Source: JARRNJ01 sp037385045 (GTDB lineage: Bacteria > Pseudomonadota > Gammaproteobacteria > JASBUN01). From it: a stretch of DNA of 18,232 nt. The position numbers and the translations under genes were made by a program. Of the stretch, positions 1-6,369 are shown piece by piece (positions within the stretch are counted from its first letter, which is position 1; each line of letters opens with the position of its first letter). The notes under the pieces are model-generated. The model searched no databases and was not told the DNA's origin. It saw only the letters and a program-made list of their open reading frames with translations. Where the stretch lies: assembly GCA_037385045.1 (NCBI GenBank), contig JARRNJ010000050.1:1-18232 (forward strand). The letters are read 5' to 3'.

Positions 1-1042
1 CCGGGACCCTGCCCAGCCGCAGGGTCACATCCTGGGCACGGCCTTCCCCGGTGGCCTGGTTCAGCTCCACCCGCGCCGCCCGCAGCTCCCAGTCCTTGCG
101 GCCCGCCGGGCAGGTGCTGTAGGTGGCGCCCTGCAGGCGGGTGAGCGAGGCGTTGACCTTTTCCACCTTGTCCGCCTTGCCGCGGGCGTTGTAACCGGGA
201 ATCTCGTAATGGGCATGGTCGAAGGTGCCCGCTTCACCCCGTATCTGCGCGCTGCCCGACGCGCCGCGGATCTCCAGCCCGGGCTGCCGATAGCGGACGT
301 TTCCTTGGGCGGTGGCCTGATCGGTGGCGCGGTCATAGGTGACCCGGTCCGCCTGCAGGCGCTTGTCGTCCTGGGTGATGTCGACATTTCCCGACAGGGT
401 GAAGTGCTGCCGGGTGCCGCTCGCCTGGTCGGCCCGAATGTGGACGGGCAGGTCCGGATTCGGCGCCGGCCGGGATACCGGTGCCGGTGCGGCAGCGGTT
501 GGGCGGCAGGCGGTGGCGGCAGCCTTGCCACTCGCGCCCCGGCCCGCCGCGGGGCTCGCAGCGGCCGGCCGGGGCGGTGGCTCGGCTGCGGCGCCGGGCG
601 CCTGGATTGACGGCTGCTCCGCTCCGGACCCGGTGGTCTTCGAGCCGCGAGCGGCGGCCGCGCCAGGCGCGGCGGTGCCCGGTGCGGATGCGCCTGCATT
701 GGGTTCGCGCCCGGGCCCAGGCGCCGGTCTCGGTCGCTTCGCCGGCGGTTCGGTTGCCGGCACCGGGGCATTCGGTTGGGGAGCGGGCCCGGGCGCCGGT
801 GCAGGGACGGCGGTGGGCGGCTCGGCTGCCGGGGCTTTCGGTTCGGAGGGCACCGGCACCGCTGGCGCCGGTCCCTGTTCCGCCCGTCCACCCGGGGCGC
901 GGCAATCCCATTCGGTGCCGCTGGGCCGGCAGATCCAGCTGTTGGCGGGGGATGCCCCCAGGGTGGGCCGCGAAAGTGCGGCGCCGACGAGACCGGTAAT
1001 CAACCAGACTGCGGTAATTCTGCCCAAGGCTTTAGCTCGCAT
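1..1042 (-). CDS. lptD: LPS-assembly protein LptD, N-terminal part (cut by window edge)
   Basis: LptD is the outer-membrane barrel that, with LptE, inserts lipopolysaccharide into the outer leaflet. The frame runs from an ATG at 1042 off the left edge, giving about 347 residues and no barrel. Residues 1-30 look like a signal peptide (hydrophobic ITAVWLITGLVGAAL). A short block with Cys38 and Cys47 (SWICRPSGTEWDC) follows. Residues about 49-195 are a Pro/Ala/Gly-rich linker, and from about 197 there is the periplasmic OstA/LptA-like jellyroll (LSGNVDITQDDKRLQADRVTYD, then GNVRYRQPGLEIRG). Cys311, in YSTCPAGRKDW, matches the conserved jellyroll cysteine used in the essential disulfides of the E. 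coli protein. The linker is much longer than in E. coli LptD and carries an extra Cys179. The ribosome site upstream (GATAAG) is weak. The gene is divergent from amgK, an arrangement I recall from pseudomonads. Confidence 0.93.
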   Translation of the reverse strand, partial: MRAKALGRITAVWLITGLVGAALSRPTLGASPANSWICRPSGTEWDCRAPGGRAEQGPAPAVPVPSEPKAPAAEPPTAVPAPAPGPAPQPNAPVPATEPPAKRPRPAPGPGREPNAGASAPGTAAPGAAAARGSKTTGSGAEQPSIQAPGAAAEPPPRPAAASPAAGRGASGKAAATACRPTAAAPAPVSRPAPNPDLPVHIRADQASGTRQHFTLSGNVDITQDDKRLQADRVTYDRATDQATAQGNVRYRQPGLEIRGASGSAQIRGEAGTFDHAHYEIPGYNARGKADKVEKVNASLTRLQGATYSTCPAGRKDWELRAARVELNQATGEGRAQDVTLRLGRVP

Positions 1043-1186
1043 GTCTTATCGGGATCGCGGGAGCAGGCGCAGGGTGAGCGGCGGCATAGGAGCCGCGAAC
1101 GCCCGGCCGGGCACGGCCGGGCTGGTCTTCACCGAGGCGCAGGAGCGCGGTCCGGCGAAGCGGGGCCGCAGGCGCCGCTCTGGAGC

Positions 1187-1240
1187 GTTTATACCCGACA
1201 GGGTGTTTATACCCGACAGGGTGTTCATACCCGACAGGGT
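1187..1240. repeat. Three tandem 18-bp direct repeats
   Basis: The unit GTTTATACCCGACAGGGT occurs at 1187-1204 and 1205-1222 (identical) and at 1223-1240 (one T to C change). Each unit contains the small dyad ACCC-GACA-GGGT, extended to TACCC-GACA-GGGTA in the last copy. The units are contiguous with no spacers. The period of 18 bp is under two helical turns. They could be a cluster of protein-binding sites or a recently expanded minisatellite; the sequence does not decide. Confidence 0.9.
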
Positions 1241-1242
1241 AA

Positions 1243-1266
1243 CAGTGGTAGCCGTAGCTACCACTG
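1243..1266. repeat. Perfect inverted repeat, 10-bp stem with CGTA loop
   Basis: The arms CAGTGGTAGC (1243-1252) and GCTACCACTG (1257-1266) are exact reverse complements separated by CGTA. The hairpin starts three bases after the tandem repeats. No T-run follows on either strand, so it does not look like an intrinsic terminator. If transcription of lptD starts upstream of it, the hairpin would sit in the lptD leader. Confidence 0.85.
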
Positions 1267-1419
1267 GAGTGACCAATTCGCCGGGAGCGAACTGGGCCAA
1301 TGCTGCGCGTTGGCCCCCGGAGGGGGTGAGGCCCAGGGATGGGCCGGGCAACAGCAAGCCTACGGCCGCGAAGATCAGCCTGACCCGCGATAGGACGATG
1401 GCGGAAACAGTGTGTCATT

Positions 1420-1449
1420 ATTTAACGTTACAGCATTAGTTATTGTTAG
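1420..1449 (-). promoter_or_regulatory. Possible sigma-70-like promoter towards lptD
   Basis: On the minus strand CTAACA (1449-1444) and TTAAAT (1425-1420) are separated by 18 bases in an AT-rich patch. Each matches the consensus at four of six positions. If used, it would give an lptD leader of about 370 nt that includes the tandem repeats and hairpin. This is a weak call. Confidence 0.22.
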
Positions 1450-2001
1450 CAGTCTGTTTTCGCCACTTACCGAGCAGTCATCGGCCGCCCGGTGAGATAT
1501 GCGGGCTCGTTCTCGTTGTCGACGCCTTGCGGCGTTGGCGGGCCGGTGGCACCGGCATCCGCTGAAACAGTTATTGCCCGATCGGTCCCGCCGCTGGCGG
1601 CGGCAGTTGCCTAAAATCGCACAGGATGGCCTTGCGTTCAAATAGTTGAGCATGGCTATCGTATTGATTGCGGGCCTAATGAGCGGTAGTCAGGCCCGGG
1701 CGCGAAGATACGATGGTCCCGGAACAAAAACAGCGTTTCATTCGCCGGGTCGTGTGTCAGCCGCCGCAGCAACGATCGCGCCGCGCCGGCCCATGCCCGC
1801 TTCGCCCCGGCCAATGCCGGCGGCCCGGCGGCGGTGACCGGGCGATCCACGCACCGTCGTTCAGTCCGGGTGATGAGCCTCCGCTGTGCGCTGTGGCCGC
1901 GCGCGGCGCGGTTATTGTAGACTGGCGTGGATAGGTTCCGCCGCACTGCGGCAGCGTCCACGAGCCGCGCCGCGGTTCCAGGTTCCAGCTGAGGGATCCG
2001 A

Positions 2002-3015
2002 GTGCCCCGACGTCTGCAACAATTGAGCCGCTGGCTGCGAGAACGGGCCGGCCTGGCGGAATTCGAGCTGGAGCCGGCCTCAACCGATGCCAGTTTTCGC
2101 CGCTATTTCCGCGTGCGCTGCGACGGGCGCACCCTGATCGCCATGGACGCGCCGCCGGAGCGCGAAGATGTGCGGCCCTATGTCGGCATCGCCCGCGCGT
2201 TCCGCGGCATCGGCCTCAACGTCCCCGAGATCCTCGACACCGAGCTGGAGCAGGGTTTCCTGCTGATCTCCGATCTCGGAACCCGTCTTTATCTGGCCGA
2301 GCTCAACGAGGCCACCGTCGAGCGGCTCTACGGCGATGCTCTGGGGGCGTTGGCTGTATTGCAGGCCTGTGGTCCGGGGGATTATGCCCTGCCGCCCTAC
2401 GGCCGTGAGCGTCTGCTCACGGAAATGCAGCTGTTTCGCGACTGGTACCTGCAACGCCACCTGGGGCTCGAGCTGGATCCGCAGCAGGGCCGGATACTGG
2501 AACGGGCGTTCGGCCTGTTGGCCGACTCCGCCCTGGCTCAGCCGGTGGTGCCGGTGCACCGCGATTACCATTCCCGTAACCTGTTGGTCACCGACCGGAA
2601 CAATCCCGGCATCGTCGATTTTCAGGATGCGGTCATGGGGCCGGTGACCTACGATCTGGTGTCGCTGCTGCGCGACTGCTACATCGCCTGGCCGCGGCAG
2701 CAGGTGGAGGAGTGGGCTCTGGGTTACCGGGATCTGGCGCTGCACTCGGGAATTCTGCGCCAGGAATACGACGACGCCGAGTTCCTGCGCTGGTTCGACC
2801 TCATGGGCGTCCAGCGTCATCTCAAAGCGGCCGGCATCTTCGCGCGCCTCAACCACCGCGACGGGAAGTCGGGCTATCTGCAGGATATTCCCCGCACCCT
2901 CGGTTACGTCATGGAAGTGACCAGCCGCCATTCCGAACTGGCGCCCTTCCATGAACTGCTGCAGTGCTTGCCGGTGGCGCAGCGCGAAGGAGACGCGATC
3001 GGGACACCGGCATGA
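2002..3015 (+). CDS. amgK: N-acetylmuramate/N-acetylglucosamine kinase AmgK
   Basis: AmgK phosphorylates the anomeric carbon of MurNAc (and GlcNAc) in the cytoplasm, feeding MurU and so bypassing de novo UDP-MurNAc synthesis. The 337-residue protein has the aminoglycoside-phosphotransferase fold: a Ser/Thr-rich nucleotide loop near STDASFRRYFRV (residues about 28-39), the catalytic loop VHRDYHSRNLL (Asp188, Asn193) and the metal-binding VDFQDAVMGPVTYDLVSLLRD (Asp206). The family is otherwise broad, but the murU gene 31 bases downstream and the divergent lptD make AmgK specific. The start is GTG at 2002, preceded by GAGGGA at 1991-1996. The protein ends with GCA TGA at 3015. The partner phosphatase MupP is not in the window. 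Confidence 0.9.
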   Translation: MPRRLQQLSRWLRERAGLAEFELEPASTDASFRRYFRVRCDGRTLIAMDAPPEREDVRPYVGIARAFRGIGLNVPEILDTELEQGFLLISDLGTRLYLAELNEATVERLYGDALGALAVLQACGPGDYALPPYGRERLLTEMQLFRDWYLQRHLGLELDPQQGRILERAFGLLADSALAQPVVPVHRDYHSRNLLVTDRNNPGIVDFQDAVMGPVTYDLVSLLRDCYIAWPRQQVEEWALGYRDLALHSGILRQEYDDAEFLRWFDLMGVQRHLKAAGIFARLNHRDGKSGYLQDIPRTLGYVMEVTSRHSELAPFHELLQCLPVAQREGDAIGTPA

Positions 3016-3046
3016 AACTGCGGCGGCGACTTCCGCCGGGGCGGTC

Positions 3047-3745
3047 ATGAAGGCGATGATACTCGCCGCCGGGCGCGGTGAACGCATGCGCCCGCTCACC
3101 GACGCCACGCCCAAGCCGTTGCTGAAGGCCGCCGGCAAGGCGCTGATCGATTATCATCTGGAAAATCTTGCGGCGGCGGGCATCGCCGACGTTGTCGTCA
3201 ACCTTTCCCACCTGGGTTCACAAATCCGCGCCGCGCTGGGCGACGGCAGTCGCTACGGTGTCTCGATCCGGTATTCCGACGAGGGCGTGCCGGCGCTGGA
3301 AACCGGCGGCGGGATTCTGGAGGCCCTGCCGCTGTTGGGGCCCGGGCCGTTCATTGTCGTCAACGGCGACGTCTGGACCGATTATCGCTACGCGGATCTG
3401 CCCGCCGGCCCCGACGACCTGGCCCATCTGGTCATGGTTGCCAATCCGGATCACCATCCCCGGGGCGACTTCGTCCTCAATGACGGCCGGGTGCGGACCG
3501 ACGGTCCGGGGGCGCGCTATACCTTCAGCGGCATCGGCGTCTACCGGCCCGAACTGTTTGCCGGTCGCACGACAGGGCGTTTCCCGCTGGCGCCGCTGCT
3601 GCGCGAAGCCATGGCGGCCGACCGGGTGAGCGGCGAATACTATGGCGGGCATTGGCTCGACGTCGGGACTCCGCAGCGGCTCCGGGACCTGGACCGCGAT
3701 TTGCGCCAGGGGCGGCTGGCGCCCCCCGGCCCCGCTTCTGCCTGA
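3047..3745 (+). CDS. murU: N-acetylmuramate alpha-1-phosphate uridylyltransferase MurU
   Basis: MurU converts MurNAc-1-phosphate and UTP to UDP-MurNAc, closing the recycling route opened by AmgK. The protein has 232 residues, a usual size. It opens with the nucleotidyltransferase signature MILAAGRGERMRPLTDATPKP (residues 4-24), then has NLSHLGSQI, the ALETGGGILEALPLL segment and the metal/nucleotide motif VVNGDVWTD. The ATG at 3047 is chosen because it begins the conserved MKAMILAAG; the frame stays open upstream into amgK without homologous residues. A modest GGGGCGG lies just before it. Its position directly after amgK supports a two-gene unit. Generic glucose-1-phosphate thymidylyltransferase is the alternative name, judged less likely from context. 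Confidence 0.9.
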   Translation: MKAMILAAGRGERMRPLTDATPKPLLKAAGKALIDYHLENLAAAGIADVVVNLSHLGSQIRAALGDGSRYGVSIRYSDEGVPALETGGGILEALPLLGPGPFIVVNGDVWTDYRYADLPAGPDDLAHLVMVANPDHHPRGDFVLNDGRVRTDGPGARYTFSGIGVYRPELFAGRTTGRFPLAPLLREAMAADRVSGEYYGGHWLDVGTPQRLRDLDRDLRQGRLAPPGPASA

Positions 3746-3812
3746 ACTATCATTGCATTAGTACAAAAGCACAACGCGGCGGCGCGTGGCCGCCCCCGGG
3801 GGGATGCACGGC

Positions 3813-5246
3813 ATGGGCCAGGAGATACGCACGGCGCGCTTTCGGCCGCGGGATTTCCAGGCGTTCGAATCCCGCCTGCGCACGGAAACCGAACTGCTGG
3901 CATCGTGGTTCGATGAGAAGCGGTTCGCCGGCGTCGGCAACGTGGCCGGATTCGAGCTCGAAGCGTGGCTGGTGGGCGCCGACTGCCGTCCGTCGGCGAT
4001 CAACGAGGCGTTCCTGCGGCGCATTGACAGCGACTGGGTGTCTCCGGAGCTGTCCCGCTTCAATGTGGAGCTCAATGCCGCGCCCCAGCGGTTGCGGGGC
4101 GGTGCCCTGGATACGCTGTACGACGAACTCAGCGGCACATGGAACTGCTGCTGCGAAGTGGCGCGGGAACTGGATGCGGAGCTCGTCATGATCGGCATTC
4201 TGCCGAGCGTGCGCGAGGAGGAACTGGTGCTGGCGAACATGTCGCAAATGAAGCGCTACCGCGCCCTCAACGAGCAGGTGTTCCGTCTGCGCCGCGGTCA
4301 GCCCTTGCGCCTCGACATTCTCGGCCGCGAACATCTGCGCACAACTCACTACGACGTCATGCTGGAGTCGGCGACCACCTCGTTTCAGATCCACCTGCAG
4401 GTCGATGCCGCCCGCGCGGCGCGTTACTACAATGCCTCTTTGATTGCCTCGGCGGCGACAGTGGCGATCGGCGCCAACTCCCCCTACCTGTTTGGTGCCG
4501 ACCTTTGGGACGAAACGCGCATCCCGCTGTTCGAGCAGGCGGTCGAGGTCGGCGGCTTCAACGGCGCCGCACGCGGTCCGCTGCGAAGGGTGGGCTTCGG
4601 TTCCGGGTACGTGCGTGATTCACTGTTGGAGTGCTACCGGGAGAATCTCGAGCACTTCCCGATTTTGCTGCCGATGGCGTTCGACACCGCGCCCGAGCAG
4701 ATGGACCACCTGCGTCTGCACAACGGTACCATCTGGCGCTGGAACCGTCCGTTGATCGGCTTCGAGGCCGACGGCCGCCCGCACCTGCGCATCGAGCACC
4801 GGGTGGTCGCAGGCGGGCCGACCATCGCCGACATGATCGCCAATTGCGCCTTCTACTACGGGCTGGTGGAGTACTTGGCCAACATGCCGGAGCCGCCGGA
4901 AGCGTTACTGGATTTCAGCCGCGTGCGTGACAACTTCTACGCCGCGGCGCGAAACGGACTGCAGGCGCCGGTGGATTGGCTCGAAGACCGCCGTGGGCCG
5001 CTTCATGCCCTGGTGCTGGAAGAACTGCTGCCCCTGGCCTGGGTGGGGTTGCAGCGCCTGGACCTGGAGCGGGGTGCTGTCCGCCGCTACCTGGGAATTA
5101 TCGAGGCGCGGGTGCGCAGCCGGCAAAACGGCGCCGCGTGGCAGCGCCGCTATGTGGCTGCCCATGGCCGCGACATGCTGTCCTTGACGGGCGCCTACGT
5201 GGAGCGCCAGCACAGCGGTATTCCGGTGCACGAATGGGGCGTCTGA
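3813..5246 (+). CDS. GCS2-family glutamate-cysteine ligase-like enzyme
   Basis: This 477-residue protein looks like the GCS2 (carboxylate-amine ligase, glutamate-cysteine ligase 2) family, which joins an amino acid to a glutamate-type carboxylate with ATP. Recognisable parts are GFELEAWLVG (acidic metal/ATP motif, Glu48 and Glu50), FNVELNAAP (about 84-91), TTSFQIHLQV (about 189-197), GANSPYLFG, LHNGTIWRWNRPLIG and LRIEHRVVAGGPTIADM near the C-terminus. A triple cysteine (WNCCCEV) lies near residue 112. The ATG at 3813 was chosen because GGGGGG (3798-3803) is correctly spaced before it; ATG 3804 and GTG 3786 are alternatives. It begins 67 bases after murU. The real substrates are unknown: true gamma-glutamylcysteine synthesis is possible, but the genes downstream suggest a dedicated pathway. 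Confidence 0.85.
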   Translation: MGQEIRTARFRPRDFQAFESRLRTETELLASWFDEKRFAGVGNVAGFELEAWLVGADCRPSAINEAFLRRIDSDWVSPELSRFNVELNAAPQRLRGGALDTLYDELSGTWNCCCEVARELDAELVMIGILPSVREEELVLANMSQMKRYRALNEQVFRLRRGQPLRLDILGREHLRTTHYDVMLESATTSFQIHLQVDAARAARYYNASLIASAATVAIGANSPYLFGADLWDETRIPLFEQAVEVGGFNGAARGPLRRVGFGSGYVRDSLLECYRENLEHFPILLPMAFDTAPEQMDHLRLHNGTIWRWNRPLIGFEADGRPHLRIEHRVVAGGPTIADMIANCAFYYGLVEYLANMPEPPEALLDFSRVRDNFYAAARNGLQAPVDWLEDRRGPLHALVLEELLPLAWVGLQRLDLERGAVRRYLGIIEARVRSRQNGAAWQRRYVAAHGRDMLSLTGAYVERQHSGIPVHEWGV

Positions 5247-5260
5247 GCCGCTGCCGGGCG

Positions 5261-5278
5261 CCCGATGTTAACATCGGG
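5261..5278. repeat. Perfect 18-bp palindrome
   Basis: CCCGATGTTAACATCGGG is identical to its own reverse complement. It lies 14 bases after the ligase gene and 53 bases before the amidohydrolase gene. As RNA it would fold as a 7-bp stem with a TTAA loop, but no T-run follows. A dimeric regulator's operator or an RNA-processing hairpin are both possible. Confidence 0.85.
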
Positions 5279-5331
5279 GAGCCGGCTTCGAGGGGTTCGG
5301 CATTTCCCATTGATTGAAAGCTAGCGTTGTC

Positions 5332-6369
5332 ATGCTGAAAATATTCGATCATCTGCCCGACGGACTGTTGGAGGCCCGCGCCGAAGATCTCAAGGATCGG
5401 CTCGGCGGCCCGGCCCTGGTGCACTTGCCGGGGCGCCGCGATGCGCCGCTGTTCACCTCCGTGTTGCTGCACGGCAACGAGACCGCCGGCCTGGAGGCCG
5501 TGCAGCGGCTGCTGAAGAAGTATGCCGCCGACGGCCTGCCGCGGGCGCTGTCCATTTTCGTGGGCAACGTCGAGGCCGCCCACCACCGCGTGCGGCGTCT
5601 GGAAGGGCAGCCGGACTACAATCGCGTCTGGCCGGGTTGTGCCGATGCCGGCACGCCCGAGCACGCAATGATGCGCCAAGTGGTCGACGAGATGGTGGCG
5701 CGCCGCGTGTTCGCCAGTATCGACGTGCACAACAACACCGGGCTCAATCCCCACTACGCCTGCGTGAACCGCCTCGATGACGCGTTTTTCCATCTGGCGA
5801 CGCTGTTCAGCCGCACGGTGGTGTATTTCACCACGCCCACCGGAGTGCAATCGGCGGCGTTCGCCCAGGTCTGTCCGGCGGTGACCGTCGAGTGCGGGCA
5901 GAGCGGTCAGGCGCGCAGCGTCGAGCACGCCCTGGAATACCTGGATGCCTGCCTGCATCTGTCCGAGGTTCCGTGCCATCCGCTGGCGTCGCGCGATCTG
6001 GATTTGTTTCACACGGTGGCGATGGTCAAGGTTCCCCCCGGCGTCAGCTTCAGTTTCGATGACCGGGAGACTGACCTGTTGTTCGACGCCGATCTGGACC
6101 ATTTGAACTTCCGCGAGCTGGCGGCCGGAACGCTGCTCGGCCGCCTGCGCCCCGGCAGTCCCGCGCGGTTGCAGGCGTGGGACAACAGTGGCCGCGATGC
6201 CGGCAGCCAGTACTTCCGATACCACGACAACGAGATCCGCCTCACGCGGCCCATGATGCCGTCGATGCTGACTCTGGATGAACGGGTCATCCGCCAGGAT
6301 TGTCTGTGCTACCTGATGCAGCGTCTGTCGCCGACGGCGAGCGAGGAAACCCGGGTCGCCGGTTCGTGA
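5332..6369 (+). CDS. Succinylglutamate desuccinylase/aspartoacylase-family zinc amidohydrolase
   Basis: This 345-residue protein belongs to the AstE/AspA branch of the M14 metallocarboxypeptidase-like family, which removes acyl groups from acylated amino acids by Zn-dependent amide hydrolysis. The zinc ligands are seen in LLHGNETAG (His47, Glu50) and in SIDVHNNTG (His133). The substrate-binding stretch is FVGNVEAAHHRVRRL followed by DYNRVWPG (Asn97, Arg98). VTVECGQSG supplies the probable general base Glu187. The C-terminal part (about 240-310) fits the small beta domain of the family. The ATG at 5332 gives MLKIFDHLPDG; a TTG at 5314 is possible and no strong ribosome site is visible. It is probably not AstE itself, since no arginine succinyltransferase genes are nearby. 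Its stop overlaps the next gene, so the two are likely co-translated. Confidence 0.85.
   Translation: MLKIFDHLPDGLLEARAEDLKDRLGGPALVHLPGRRDAPLFTSVLLHGNETAGLEAVQRLLKKYAADGLPRALSIFVGNVEAAHHRVRRLEGQPDYNRVWPGCADAGTPEHAMMRQVVDEMVARRVFASIDVHNNTGLNPHYACVNRLDDAFFHLATLFSRTVVYFTTPTGVQSAAFAQVCPAVTVECGQSGQARSVEHALEYLDACLHLSEVPCHPLASRDLDLFHTVAMVKVPPGVSFSFDDRETDLLFDADLDHLNFRELAAGTLLGRLRPGSPARLQAWDNSGRDAGSQYFRYHDNEIRLTRPMMPSMLTLDERVIRQDCLCYLMQRLSPTASEETRVAGS

Larger units (their letters stand above)
1043..2001. other. 959 bp divergent intergenic region between lptD and amgK
   Basis: No gene could be supported here. Short open frames exist on both strands but resemble no family I recognise and have no convincing ribosome sites. 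The region holds three 18-bp tandem repeats (1187-1240), a perfect 10-bp hairpin (1243-1266) and an AT-rich patch at about 1405-1455 in otherwise GC-rich DNA. It must contain the promoters for lptD (leftward) and amgK (rightward). For amgK I found no hexamer pair close to consensus. Confidence 0.7.

Noticed and set aside
1187..1240. Possible CRISPR array
   Set aside because: The repeats are directly contiguous with no spacers, and the units are only 18 bp.
1032..1418. Minus-strand open frame encoding a YPVGYEHPVGYKHP-like repeat
   Set aside because: The peptide repeat is just the 18-bp DNA repeat read in frame; the frame overlaps the lptD start, has no ribosome site and no recognisable domain.
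339..1439. Long plus-strand open frame of 366 codons
   Set aside because: It is antisense to lptD and its composition (Ala/Gly/Arg-rich) follows from the Pro/Ala linker read backwards. The minus frame has clear LptD motifs.
1375..1653. 92-codon minus-strand frame in the intergenic region
   Set aside because: No family recognised, Arg/Cys-rich random-like composition, and no convincing ribosome site.
1646..1837. Small plus-strand frame with a signal-like N-terminus (MSMAIVLIAGLMSG)
   Set aside because: It needs a TTG start with no ribosome site, and after the first 15 residues it becomes Arg/Pro/Ala-rich as random GC-rich DNA does.
2080..3138. 352-codon minus-strand frame
   Set aside because: Antisense to amgK and murU, whose motifs are unambiguous on the plus strand.
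3776..3803. GC-rich hairpin (GGCGGC/GCCGCC) followed by C5G6 before the ligase gene, as a terminator or ribosome-site switch
   Set aside because: The stem is only 6 bp in very GC-rich DNA with no T-run, so chance is a sufficient explanation.
5098..6225. 375-codon minus-strand frame
   Set aside because: Antisense shadow of the ligase end and the zinc amidohydrolase; no domain seen.
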